Below, in pieces: positions 16,835 through 25,087 of a DNA stretch of 64,000 nt. The notes beneath the pieces were generated by a model, which made no database searches, was not told where the DNA came from, and saw only the letters and a list, made by a program, of their open reading frames with translations. The first letter of the stretch is position 1; each line of letters starts with the position of its first letter. The stretch comes from Geomonas anaerohicana (GTDB lineage: Bacteria; Desulfobacterota; Desulfuromonadia; Geobacterales; Geobacteraceae): positions 62,001-126,000 of the forward strand of contig NZ_JAEMHL010000008.1 in NCBI RefSeq assembly GCF_016458305.1, in the 5' to 3' direction. A program made the translations under genes and the position numbers.

Positions 16835-18064
16835 TTACTTACTAGGGGCAGAAGCGGGCGGCGTCATTGCGGCCGGAGCTGGGTTTCCATCCTTTGCCTG
16901 CTCCTTTGCCTGCTCCTTTGCCTTCTCCTTCTTCTCCGCCTCCGTCATAGCCTCCTCTTTCTGACGGATCTGCTCGATCCGCTCCTTGACGAGAGCGTCG
17001 TAGTCGACACCTTTCTTCTTCCCTAAGCCGTACACGCTGATCTTGCTCTCGCCAAATTGGCTGATCACGAAGATCACGCGGTCCAGGACGAAATCCGGAG
17101 CTGCAAATTTCTGGTAGTAGTCGAGATCCTCGTCCGACACCGCGAGCCCTGCCGGGACGTTGAGGGAGCCTGGTGTGCCGGGTTCTCCAAAGGACATGAG
17201 AAGCCTGAAGTCCTTGTCCAGAAGTCGTACGTTCTGGGTGGCAGCATCGACGACGTACATAATCCCACCTTTATCGAAGGAGATGGTACGGGGACGATTG
17301 AATTCGGCAAGACCGGTGCCCAACTTCCCAAAGGAGCGCTGCGCGTGACCGTCGCGGTCGAATTCGACCAGCCTGCCATCGAGGTTGCTGACAAACACGC
17401 CGCCTTTGCCGTCCAATCCCAAGGCAAGGGGCGTAGCAAGACGTCCCAGCGGGTTCTCCGATTCTTGACCGAAGCTGCGCACCGGAGCGGAGGTGCGACG
17501 GTCGTAGACCCGGACCAAGCCGTTTTGCTGGTCCAGTATGTAAACATAGAGGTCGTCGACTTCGACGCCTACCGGCTTCATATCCTCTTCACTCACGACT
17601 CCCTGATAACTCCCGTCGGGACCGTACTTGAGCACCTTCTTGCGCGAGGTGTCCGCCACGTAAAGCACCCCATCGGCATCCACCGTTACCCAGAGCGGTT
17701 TTTGCAGCTTACCCGCTCCGGTGTTCCCGCTGAGTACGGAAGCCTTCTTCCTGGGCAGGTCAAGCATGATCACCTGAGCCTGGACCGAGTCAACGACGTA
17801 GAGCATTCCTTTCCTGGCAGCGAGGCCGTACGGCTTCATGATAGGGATGATCTGCTCCTGACTTCCCCCCGTATCGAGGAGTGAGAAGGACTTTCTGACA
17901 ACGACGTCGCTCGAATCGGTGATTCTCGTAAGGTACTGGATTCTGGGTTCGTCGGGCGCCGGGGGCCAGAATTGAACAATCTTTTTGGTATCGGATGCGC
18001 ACCCTCCCAAAAGGATCAAGCCCAAAGAAGCGATGATCGTTCCCATTACGAGTCTGAGCGACAT
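16835..18064 (-). CDS. NHL-repeat beta-propeller lipoprotein with Lys/Glu/Ala-rich tail
   Basis: 409 residues; ATG after GGAGGAAA. Lipobox LLGGC (Cys22). NHL-type blades span about residues 70-290 (GKLQKPLWVTVDADGVLYVADTS, GLAEFNRPRTISFDKGGIMYVVDAA). The last 60 residues are a charged helix (KEEAMTEAEKKEKAKEQ, EQAKEQAKD repeats) ending in an Ala/Pro tail, absent from the second propeller at 13219. First gene of the five-gene conduit operon, separated from the tetrahaem gene by the terminator at 18166. The helix could reach another conduit part or the cell wall. Confidence 0.88.
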   Translation of the reverse strand: MSLRLVMGTIIASLGLILLGGCASDTKKIVQFWPPAPDEPRIQYLTRITDSSDVVVRKSFSLLDTGGSQEQIIPIMKPYGLAARKGMLYVVDSVQAQVIMLDLPRKKASVLSGNTGAGKLQKPLWVTVDADGVLYVADTSRKKVLKYGPDGSYQGVVSEEDMKPVGVEVDDLYVYILDQQNGLVRVYDRRTSAPVRSFGQESENPLGRLATPLALGLDGKGGVFVSNLDGRLVEFDRDGHAQRSFGKLGTGLAEFNRPRTISFDKGGIMYVVDAATQNVRLLDKDFRLLMSFGEPGTPGSLNVPAGLAVSDEDLDYYQKFAAPDFVLDRVIFVISQFGESKISVYGLGKKKGVDYDALVKERIEQIRQKEEAMTEAEKKEKAKEQAKEQAKDGNPAPAAMTPPASAPSK

Positions 18065-18165
18065 GTTTCCTCCCGTTTTTCGGCAAACATTAATTATGTT
18101 GTATATATAACAAGAAGAGTTAAAAGTGAAGTTAAATCTGGTCGATTACAGGCTGATTAAGACCG

Positions 18166-18191
18166 AAAAGGCCGCCACGAAAGTGGCGGCC
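18166..18191 (-). terminator. Terminator after the tetrahaem cytochrome
   Basis: GGCCGCCAC and GTGGCGGCC form a perfect 9-bp stem with a short loop, followed on the minus strand by TTTT. It lies 27 bases past the stop codon, so the tetrahaem gene is transcribed alone, separately from the conduit operon downstream. Confidence 0.8.
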
Positions 18192-18218
18192 TCCGGTGCT
18201 GCACAGAGAAGGTTCTCT

Positions 18219-19154
18219 CTATTTTTTGTGGCAGGTCAGGCAGAATGCGGAGCCAACCTGGGTGCCGTAGAGCAGGAAGCCCTTCATGGCCGTCTGGCCG
18301 TCGTAAGCAACCGGCTGGTTGCCCACCGCGGTGCCGTTGTGGACATCGTGGCAGGAGGCGCAGGTGACGAAGCCATTGACGTTGGTATCAGAGGGATCGG
18401 TATACAGTACGCTCTTGATGGTATTGGTCGGGGTGCCAGAGGTCCTCGGGAATTTGGTGGTGACCTGGTTCAACTCGTAGGGGTTGCCATTCGGATCGGT
18501 GCTCCCCTCGTAGTCGGAGTACCTCATCCCGATCGGGTGGTCGTTGGTGAGCCCGCCGCCAGCGCCTACGATGCCGCCTGCGATGCCGATGGAGCTTTTG
18601 CCGAGGCCACCGCTCTTGCCACCGAAGAGGTCACCGGTATCGGTGGCCGCGGCACCGGTAGCGCCGTAGTAGGAGTCAACGGCGATGTTGCCGTCATGGC
18701 AGCTAAGGCAGAGGCGGGACGGTCCGATCAGGGGGTCGTACGCCTTGCCCTGGCGGGCCGGGTCGAAGGTCTGGCTCACGTAGGTGCCGTAGTCACCAAC
18801 GTTGGTGGTGCGGCTCCAGAGCGGTGCGTAGATCTTGTACTGTGCGGTGGTGCCGCCGGTAACTTCGCCGGTCGCTGCGTTCACGGTCCCGTTGCCGCCA
18901 AGGAAGTTGACTGTGGTGGCTAGATTCTGGTTGGTCTCGGCAGAGTGGTGCGGGGAGTGGCAGAAGGCGCAGAGTCTTTTGCCCGGATCGGACTTGGTCA
19001 TACCATAGTCCGAGATGGCAACGCCGGTACCGCTGTTGCTAAGATCGTGAACGGAACCTACGATGCTGGAGCCGCTGGAATTGGCGCCCTGTGCAACGGC
19101 CGCACCGAGAGCGAGGCCCGCTACTGCTGCTACTGCCACGAATTGTTTTTTCAT
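18219..19154 (-). CDS. Secreted tetrahaem c-type cytochrome, candidate filament (OmcE-like) subunit
   Basis: 311 residues; ATG after GGAGGAAC. Signal peptide to AVAQGA (about 24). Four CXXCH sites: CAFCHSPHH, CLSCHDG, CASCHDVHN and CLTCHK at the very C terminus, with LTNDHPIGMRY between the second and third. The same four-haem plan is repeated at the N terminus of the 12-haem protein (11442) and, with one site lost, in the trihaem protein at 54170. It is a single-gene unit with a consensus sigma54 promoter and lies next to NHL, barrel and foldase genes. Tetrahaem OmcE of G. sulfurreducens polymerises into nanowires; I infer the same role here from haem number and context, not from sequence comparison. 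Confidence 0.88.
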   Translation of the reverse strand: MKKQFVAVAAVAGLALGAAVAQGANSSGSSIVGSVHDLSNSGTGVAISDYGMTKSDPGKRLCAFCHSPHHSAETNQNLATTVNFLGGNGTVNAATGEVTGGTTAQYKIYAPLWSRTTNVGDYGTYVSQTFDPARQGKAYDPLIGPSRLCLSCHDGNIAVDSYYGATGAAATDTGDLFGGKSGGLGKSSIGIAGGIVGAGGGLTNDHPIGMRYSDYEGSTDPNGNPYELNQVTTKFPRTSGTPTNTIKSVLYTDPSDTNVNGFVTCASCHDVHNGTAVGNQPVAYDGQTAMKGFLLYGTQVGSAFCLTCHKK

Positions 19155-19293
19155 TACATGTTCCTCCGTTTTGTGATGTGTAGTGAAAACTCGCTGCTCG
19201 GCTCTCTCTTTTGCAACTTGGATTTCACCTGATTAAAGACCGGTGTCACCTCCCCCCGAAGGGACGCCGGAATTAGCAAACGCCCAACTCATG

Positions 19294-19310
19294 AGCAACC
19301 ACCGTGCCAA
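19294..19310 (-). promoter_or_regulatory. Consensus sigma54 promoter of the tetrahaem cytochrome
   Basis: The minus strand reads TTGGCACGGTGGTTGCT, an exact match to TTGGCAC-N5-TTGC(A/T). The transcription start is expected near 19283, giving a leader of about 128 bases. Two palindromes lie upstream at 19329 and 19386. Confidence 0.85.
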
Positions 19311-19328
19311 ACGAAAATAACGGATTAA

Positions 19329-19401
19329 GTGATTGAAATCACGCAACCGGCCTGTCCGGCGCGCAAAAGTTCCCGGGGAGACATATGGGTGAGATCACCC
19401 A
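19329..19401. promoter_or_regulatory. Two palindromes upstream of the tetrahaem sigma54 promoter
   Basis: GTGATTGAAATCAC (19329-19342) has 6-bp arms and fits the Crp/Fnr pattern GTGA-N6-TCAC. TGGGTGAGATCACCCA (19386-19401) has 7-bp arms. Their centres are 58 bases apart. Either could bind an activator of the sigma54 promoter or a Crp/Fnr-type regulator. This differs from the GGGG-N6-CCCC motif of the other cytochrome promoters here. Confidence 0.5.
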
Positions 19402-19440
19402 CACTGGGTCTCGCTGTGGGCGTTTTGCACGCCCTCGGGC

Positions 19441-19478
19441 AAAAAAAAATCCCCCTGTCGCGAGAAGCGAGAGGGGGG
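19441..19478 (-). terminator. Terminator after the 15-haem cytochrome
   Basis: On the minus strand CCCCCTCTCGC and GCGACAGGGGG pair with one mismatch around a short loop, followed by a run of nine T. It lies 30 bases past the stop codon at 19508. Confidence 0.85.
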
Positions 19479-19507
19479 CAGGATGGCACAGGGGGTGGGT
19501 GGGACCG

Positions 19508-20875
19508 CTATTTGGGCTTTTGGTTCGGCGCAGACGGCTGCTGCTGCGGCTGCGTGGCGTAGTTCACCGGCTTCACCCGGTCGTAGCTGTAGGCCCAGTG
19601 GCAGCCAGGGGCGCAGCTGCCGCCCGTTGCGGTGAGTTTCAGGCGCGTCTTGATCTGCCACTGCCCGAAACGAGAGCCGTCCTTGTTCATCAGTTTCTCG
19701 CCGTCTGCCCCATGGCTTTCGTGGCAGACGAGGCAGGAACGCCCCTTGATGCGATTGGAAACGTGTACGTAATGGAGGTTGCGGTCGCCGTTTCTGAACT
19801 TGGTGTAGAGGGTGGTATCAGGGTAGCGTAGCAAGTTTTTGTCATGGCAGCGCAGGCAAAGGTCATAAGCACCCTCCCGGTACGGCGTGTAGAGGGAGGT
19901 CGGGTAGTTCCCCAGCAGCAAGCGGCGATAGTCGGATGCATGCGGGTCATGGCAGCCGTCACATTTCGAGTCCTTTATGGGCCCATGCAGCTTCTTGCCG
20001 AAGCCCATTTCCTTCGTAACGTCCCTTAGAGGCGGATTTCCCGGCGGTTTGGCGCCGTGGCAAATGAGGCAGATGGTCTTTTGGTCACCGGCCATAAGCC
20101 CCTTAGCCGAGGAGTAATGAGTGGAGTGACAGTTGCCGCACCCCTTGGCGTCAGTCAAAGGCTGGTGCATCAGCTTGGCAGACTTCATCTTCTTGCCAAT
20201 GTCCTTGTGGCAGCCAATGCACAACTCCGGCATCTTCTCCTTCAGTAGGGAGGGGTTCACAGAACTGTGCGGGTCGTGGCAGGAGGTGCAGGGGGTGTTC
20301 TTCACCGGGCCGTGTACGCGGGTCGCCTGCTTCATTCCCTTTGCGAAGTCCTCGTGGCACTTCAGGCAAAGTTCCTTGACATCTCCCTTCAGCAGGGCCT
20401 TCTGGCTGGAGTCATGCGGATCATGGCAGGCGGTACAGGCCCCTTCGGCGACCGGGCCATGCACATGCGGTTTCTTAAAGGGTGCGGTGTCGTGGCAACC
20501 AAAGCAGAGCTCTTTCCGGTCTTCATCGGCCTCCATAAGGAATTTGCCGTTACCGCCGTGCGGGTTGTGGCACGAGGTGCACTCCCCCTCCTTCACCGGC
20601 GGGTGCACGATCTTCTTCTTGCCGATGCCGTCGTGGCACGTGGCGCACAGGGCGCTCCCCTTCGCGGCGAGCTCGAAGCTCTTCGCCTTGGGGAGCGGGT
20701 GTTCCTTCGCCTTCTGCACGTGGCAGGAGAGGCAGTCCCCCTTAACCGGAGCATGTGGATGCTTGTAGGCGCCAACCTTGGCGTGGCAGGCCACGCTGAG
20801 GCAGTTCTCAGCGGCCGCCGCGCTCAGGGCGGAGAGAGCGACAAGCAAGGGCGGCAGTAACAGGTATCTTTTCAT
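19508..20875 (-). CDS. Secreted 15-haem doubled-CXXCH cytochrome
   Basis: 455 residues from ATG 20875 (AGAGG upstream, signal peptide MKRYLLLPPLLVALSALSAAAA). Thirteen CXXCH sites, plus CX4CH at the N terminus (CLSVACH) and CX3CH near the C terminus (CAPGCH). Repeating units of about 50 residues follow the pattern HGPVxxxxCTSCHDPHxxxxxxLL...LCxxCH, the doubled-CXXCH repeat. The C-terminal 120 residues resemble the end of the 12-haem protein at 11442. Transcribed away from the PpiC foldase gene, with a sigma70-like promoter at 20956. Probably a long periplasmic or surface electron wire; partner unknown. Confidence 0.9.
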   Translation of the reverse strand: MKRYLLLPPLLVALSALSAAAAENCLSVACHAKVGAYKHPHAPVKGDCLSCHVQKAKEHPLPKAKSFELAAKGSALCATCHDGIGKKKIVHPPVKEGECTSCHNPHGGNGKFLMEADEDRKELCFGCHDTAPFKKPHVHGPVAEGACTACHDPHDSSQKALLKGDVKELCLKCHEDFAKGMKQATRVHGPVKNTPCTSCHDPHSSVNPSLLKEKMPELCIGCHKDIGKKMKSAKLMHQPLTDAKGCGNCHSTHYSSAKGLMAGDQKTICLICHGAKPPGNPPLRDVTKEMGFGKKLHGPIKDSKCDGCHDPHASDYRRLLLGNYPTSLYTPYREGAYDLCLRCHDKNLLRYPDTTLYTKFRNGDRNLHYVHVSNRIKGRSCLVCHESHGADGEKLMNKDGSRFGQWQIKTRLKLTATGGSCAPGCHWAYSYDRVKPVNYATQPQQQPSAPNQKPK

Positions 20876-20955
20876 GGGAACCTCTTGGGCGCCGCCATCG
20901 GTAGGATTCGGGGTCGGCACATATATAGATAAATACCTATATAAAAGTGAGCCCC

Positions 20956-20984
20956 TTGTTAGCGCATAAGCGGCTGGAAGTCAA
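20956..20984 (-). promoter_or_regulatory. Sigma70-like promoter of the 15-haem cytochrome
   Basis: Minus strand TTGACT (20984-20979), 17-base spacer, TAACAA (20961-20956). The leader would be about 75 bases. The palindrome at 21031 is centred about 90 bases upstream of the expected start. Confidence 0.45.
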
Positions 20985-21030
20985 CGTGAAATTGGGGTGG
21001 GCGCAGCCCGCCGGCGTGGGCGGCGCAAAA

Positions 21031-21048
21031 GTGGGGCATTTGCCCCAC
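21031..21048. promoter_or_regulatory. GTGGGGCA palindrome between the 15-haem cytochrome and PpiC genes
   Basis: GTGGGGCATTTGCCCCAC has perfect 8-bp arms around TT and is the best copy of the motif also found at 616-661 and 10808. A degenerate copy (GTGGGGGTTTTCCCGC) is at about 21074-21089. It is about 150 bases upstream of the expected start of the sigma54 promoter at 21164. Confidence 0.65.
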
Positions 21049-21163
21049 CACAGCAAACCTCTCCATGCCGCGGTGGGGGTTTTCCCGCAGGCACCACCTG
21101 CCTCGCCCAAATAAGCCCCTGTTAAGCATCTATAAAGTCAGATATTTAAATCAAAACCAAAGT

Positions 21164-21180
21164 TTGGCTCTGGAATTGCT
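21164..21180 (+). promoter_or_regulatory. Sigma54 promoter of the PpiC gene
   Basis: TTGGCTCTGGAATTGCT differs from TTGGCAC-N5-TTGCT at one base, with GG and GC 10 bases apart. Start expected near 21191, 80 bases before the ATG. Confidence 0.65.
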
Positions 21181-21272
21181 ATAGTTACCGCTGTCACCCT
21201 GTGGCCGCCTGGGAGGTGTCCCGGGAAAGCTCCAGCAAGACAGCCATCCGATGCAAAAAAGGAGACCATGCA

Positions 21273-22277
21273 ATGAAGAGAATCACCAAGAGTATCGCAT
21301 CGAGCACCGCAGCGCTTCTCTGCCTCGCCGGCTGCGCCGGCGCCAACAAAGCGGCCATCCCCGCTCCCGCTCCCCAGGCACAGGCGGCGGAGGTGAAGGA
21401 GGCGGTGCAGTTCGTCAACGGGGTAGCCATAACCCGCGCAGATGTCGAGCGCGCCAGCCGTGTAATCCTCTCACAAGGCGGATCGCACCAGAAAAATTCG
21501 CAGGAAAAGATGAAACAGGCGGCCCAAACGGCGCTTGACCAGCTCACCACGGCGGAGCTTCTCTACCAGGAAGCGGCAAAGATCGAGATCAAGGATCTGG
21601 ACCAGCAGGTCGAGAAGAAGATCGCAGAAACAAAGGCGCTCTACCCCTCCCCCGCCGCCTTCGAGCAAGCGCTCAAGGGGAGCGGCCTCACGGTTGAGGA
21701 AATGACCCGCAACACGCGCAAGACCATCGCGATTAACACCTTCATCGAGGAGCGCTTCGCCTCCAAGACGGAGGTAAGCGACGCAGACACGCAGAAGTTC
21801 TACCAGGAGGGGCTGGACAAGTATTTCACCAAGCCGGAAAGTGCGCGGGCGAGCCACATCCTCGTAAAGACGGACGAGAAGATGACGCCGGAGGAAAAAC
21901 AAAAGGCAAGGGAGAAGGCTGAGGCGCTGCTTAAAAGGGTGAAGGGAGGCGAGGACTTTGCCGCCGTGGCCAAGGCCGAGTCTGGCTGCCCCAGTGCAAC
22001 GGTGGGCGGAGATCTTGGCAGCTTTGGGCGCGGCCAGATGGTGCCCTCCTTCGAGAAGGCGGTCTTCGACATGAAGCCGGGCGAGATCAGCTCCGTGGTG
22101 GAGAGCCAGTTCGGATTCCACATCATCAAGCTGGTCGAAAAGCACGAGGCGGGCAAGGTAAGCTACGACGAGGCCAAGGCGAAGATCGTCGAGTACCTGA
22201 AGGCGGAGAAGGTAAGACAAGCGGTGATGAGCTTCGTGGACGAGCTGAAAAGCAAGGCGAAGATCACCAGGGTGTAA
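21273..22277 (+). CDS. PpiC/SurA-type peptidyl-prolyl isomerase lipoprotein
   Basis: 334 residues from ATG 21273 (GGAG upstream; upstream in-frame codons lack export signals). Lipobox LCLAGC. A SurA-like N-terminal helical region (residues 45-170) precedes a parvulin domain starting at ARASHILVKTDEKM and containing AKAESGCPSA, GGDLGSFGRGQMVPSFEKAVFDMK and FGFHIIKL, the usual parvulin landmarks. It folds or chaperones exported proteins. Its place beside the cytochrome loci, and the sigma54 promoter and palindrome it shares with them, point to a dedicated foldase for outer-membrane or extracellular cytochromes; the client is inferred. Confidence 0.92.
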   Translation: MKRITKSIASSTAALLCLAGCAGANKAAIPAPAPQAQAAEVKEAVQFVNGVAITRADVERASRVILSQGGSHQKNSQEKMKQAAQTALDQLTTAELLYQEAAKIEIKDLDQQVEKKIAETKALYPSPAAFEQALKGSGLTVEEMTRNTRKTIAINTFIEERFASKTEVSDADTQKFYQEGLDKYFTKPESARASHILVKTDEKMTPEEKQKAREKAEALLKRVKGGEDFAAVAKAESGCPSATVGGDLGSFGRGQMVPSFEKAVFDMKPGEISSVVESQFGFHIIKLVEKHEAGKVSYDEAKAKIVEYLKAEKVRQAVMSFVDELKSKAKITRV

Positions 22278-22327
22278 CGGCAGCGTAGGGGACAGCGCCC
22301 CTATCACCATACCTGTTATTCATGTTT

Positions 22328-22367
22328 GCAGCCAGCGCCGACTCTCTCCCGGCCTGGCTGCTTTTTT
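22328..22367 (+). terminator. Terminator after the PpiC gene
   Basis: GCAGCCAG and CTGGCTGC enclose a GC-rich inner part (CGCCG / CGGC), followed by TTTTTT. The T-run overlaps the last codon of the convergent kinase gene. Confidence 0.75.
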
Positions 22368-24723
22368 ATGCCTGGCGCAAGCCGTCCAAGAGCCGGCACA
22401 GTTGGTCCGGGTCGTAAGGCTTCACCGTGGCGGCGCAGAAGCCGTAGGTACGGAAGTCCTGCATGACCACGTCGTCGCTGTAGCCGCTGGAGACGATCAG
22501 GCGCGCCGCCGGATCCCGGACCAGGATCTTCTGGGCCGCCTCCTTCCCCCCCATCCCCCCGGGGACGGTGAGGTCGAGGACCGCGGCCAGGAAGGGGGCG
22601 CCGCTGTCCAGGGCCTGCTGGTACAGCTCCACCGCCTCGTGGCCGGTGCCGCAGACGGTGACGCGGTACCCCTGCCCGGAGAGGGCTCCCTCGGCTACCT
22701 CCCTGATCATCTCGTCGTCGTCCATGACCAGCACCGCGTTGACCGGGTCCCGCTCCCGCACCGGGCGCTCGGCGTCGGCCTGCGCCGCCACCGGCTCGAT
22801 GCTGAAGACCGGCAGGTACAGGGTGAAAGTGGTCCCCTTCCCCCACTGGCTGTCGAAGCTGATCAGGCCGCCGTGCCTGGCGACGATGGAGTGCACGGTA
22901 GCCAGTCCAAGCCCGGTCCCCAGTTGCGCCTTGGTGGTGAAATAGGGGGTAAAGATGCTGGACTTGTGCTCGTCACGGATACCGCTCCCCTCGTCCCGGA
23001 AGGAAAGCTCCACGTAGGAGCCGCACAGGGGCACCGGCAGCCGCTCGTGATCGCTGCAGACCAGCCTGCCGGCTACGGTGAGTTCCCCCCCTTCCGGCAT
23101 GGCCTGCACCGCGTTGATGCAGATGCAGTTGAACGCCTGGCGCATCTGCCCGTCGTCCACGTAGACCGGCGGCAGCTCCGGGGGGAGCTCGATGACGGCG
23201 CGCACGTTGGTCCCCTTGATGGAGAACTGCACCGACTCCTCGACCAGCGCCGCCACCGGCACCCCCTTCCGCAGGGGGGCGCCCCCCCTGGCGAAGGAGA
23301 GGAGCTGGTTGGCGAAGCCGGCGGCGCGCATGGTCGCTTTTTCCGCCTGCAGCAGCAGTTCGTGGGAGCCGTGGCTGGGGTCGAGAAACTTCTTGGCGAA
23401 GGAGATGTAGCCCAGCACCCCGGTCAGGGCGTTGTTGAAGTTGTGGGCGATGCCGCCGGCCAGGACCCCGATCGATTCCAGCTTCTGGTTCCTGACGATC
23501 TGCTGCTGCAAAAGCTCGCGCTCGGTCATGTCGATCATGATGTCGACGATCCTGGCGCCGGAACGCTGGTTGCTGCAGTTCAGGTGGCGCGTGGAGCCGT
23601 CCCGGCACAGGGCGCGCACCTCGTAGAAGGTGACCAGGTTCCCCTGTTCCCACGCCGCGATGGCGGCGCGCCGCTTTGCCAGCACCGCCTCGCGATACTC
23701 CGGGTCCGGGCAGATGAGGGCGAAGAGCGCCTCCAGGTCGGGCGCCTGCTCCGCGCCGTAGCCGAAGGTGTCCAGCATGAAGGAATTTTGGTACTCGATG
23801 TCGCCGCGCTCGTCGGACCAGACGATGCCCATGGGGAGCTGCTGCACCAGGTTCTTCAGCTCCTGGCGCGCCTGGGTCCTCTGCTCGATCTCCTTTTCCA
23901 GGTCCAGGTTGACGGAGACCAGCTGCTCCTTGGAGGCGATCTCGAAGTCCATGGCGGCCATGAGTTCGGCGTGCAGGCGGCGGTTCTCCTGCTCGCGCTG
24001 TCTAAGCGACTCGGCCAACTGGTTCAAGGATGCCGAGGCCCGCCCCGGCTCGTCGTCGCAGACGATGTCGATGCGCGAGACGTAGTCCCCGCCGTGGACC
24101 CTTTCCATGCCGCGCATGAGCGTGTTGAAGGAGGCGGTGACACGCCTGAGGATCACGTAGCAGGAGAGGCTCACGAAGAGCCAGCAGGCGGTGGCGAGCA
24201 CCACGCTCAGGGCCGCCAGGCGTCTCCCTTCCCGCCACAGGTCGTCGGTGCCCCGGTACAGGCGCACCTCCCCGACCAGGTCCCCCGGCGCCCCCTGCTC
24301 CCCGGCCAGGATCTGTTCCGGCGACAGGCTCAGGGGATGGCCGTGCACCTCGGCCGTCTGGGTGATCAACTCCTCGGACGGGCCGGGGTGGGGGGAGGTG
24401 AGCCGGACCAGCACCTTGCCGCGGGCGCTGACGATCTCGACGCCCCGGATCTCCGGCAGGCGCAGGGTGTCGGCGGCGTGTCCCTGCAGCAGCTCCGTGC
24501 TCTCGGCGTACAGGGGAAGGCGCACCGCGTCGGCCAGGGCGCGCGCCTGCAGCTGCAGCATCTGCTCGGCGTGACTCTTGTTCTGGTGGATCTGGTGCAG
24601 CACGAACAGCGTGCCGCAGACCAGGGCGATCACCGCGGAGAAGAGGGTGAAACGCAGGAAGAGCTTGAACTGAAAGCTGGAGCGGAAGGTGCAAAAGCGC
24701 TGGGGCAAGGACAACCTGTTCAT
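22366..24723 (-). CDS. Membrane-bound hybrid histidine kinase (HAMP-PAS-HisKA-HATPase-REC)
   Basis: 785 residues. Membrane segment at about 25-45, periplasmic sensor region to about 175, second membrane segment (LSVVLATACWLFVSLSCYVIL), HAMP, coiled coil, PAS (about 280-400), then the H-box AGGIAHNFNNALTGVLGY, an HATPase domain (RDEGSGI, GTGLGLATVHSI) and a C-terminal receiver domain with acceptor Asp in AVLDLTVPGG. Such kinases usually pass phosphate to a separate regulator, which is not beside it. It is divergent from a TonB receptor and an ABC-type binding protein; in this arrangement it may sense the ligand those proteins handle. This last point is inference. Confidence 0.92.
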   Translation of the reverse strand: MNRLSLPQRFCTFRSSFQFKLFLRFTLFSAVIALVCGTLFVLHQIHQNKSHAEQMLQLQARALADAVRLPLYAESTELLQGHAADTLRLPEIRGVEIVSARGKVLVRLTSPHPGPSEELITQTAEVHGHPLSLSPEQILAGEQGAPGDLVGEVRLYRGTDDLWREGRRLAALSVVLATACWLFVSLSCYVILRRVTASFNTLMRGMERVHGGDYVSRIDIVCDDEPGRASASLNQLAESLRQREQENRRLHAELMAAMDFEIASKEQLVSVNLDLEKEIEQRTQARQELKNLVQQLPMGIVWSDERGDIEYQNSFMLDTFGYGAEQAPDLEALFALICPDPEYREAVLAKRRAAIAAWEQGNLVTFYEVRALCRDGSTRHLNCSNQRSGARIVDIMIDMTERELLQQQIVRNQKLESIGVLAGGIAHNFNNALTGVLGYISFAKKFLDPSHGSHELLLQAEKATMRAAGFANQLLSFARGGAPLRKGVPVAALVEESVQFSIKGTNVRAVIELPPELPPVYVDDGQMRQAFNCICINAVQAMPEGGELTVAGRLVCSDHERLPVPLCGSYVELSFRDEGSGIRDEHKSSIFTPYFTTKAQLGTGLGLATVHSIVARHGGLISFDSQWGKGTTFTLYLPVFSIEPVAAQADAERPVRERDPVNAVLVMDDDEMIREVAEGALSGQGYRVTVCGTGHEAVELYQQALDSGAPFLAAVLDLTVPGGMGGKEAAQKILVRDPAARLIVSSGYSDDVVMQDFRTYGFCAATVKPYDPDQLCRLLDGLRQA

Positions 24724-25087
24724 GACGAAGGCCTTCTCGGGGTGGACCGGGCAGCGCCCGCGTCCCGCGGGGCGGGAAGCGGTGCAACTGCGTGGTCGTG
24801 ATCGACGCAGGATCCGGGGCCCGTCCTGCGCGGCGGGTGCGCTGCCCGGACCTGTGACGCTATGATCCGTATGACAGATTCATGCGCGACAGTAAGAACC
24901 ACAGCTTCTAGCTTTGCGTTCATCCACAAATCTGGGGTCAAAAGACTACAGGACAGCCATCAGATAGTATTAATGGAAATTGTTTTGACAGCAATCCCTT
25001 AAGCTGATAGGTATACGACCAGTTTTGAGCCAGTTTTTCCAGAAAAAACTGCAGCTGTCAACGTTCTTTTTTCGATGGGCAGGATAT
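24724..25087. other. Intergenic region between divergent kinase and TonB receptor
   Basis: No gene seen. On the plus strand TTGACA (24985-24990) and TAGGTA (25008-25013) with a 17-base spacer make a possible sigma70 promoter, giving a transcript start near 25020. That would make the TTG at 25025 too close to the start, supporting the later TTG at 25088. No riboswitch of a known class recognised. Confidence 0.4.

Noticed and set aside
22402-24801. 799-codon open frame on the plus strand
   Set aside because: Antisense to the hybrid kinase; low-complexity composition and no family features.
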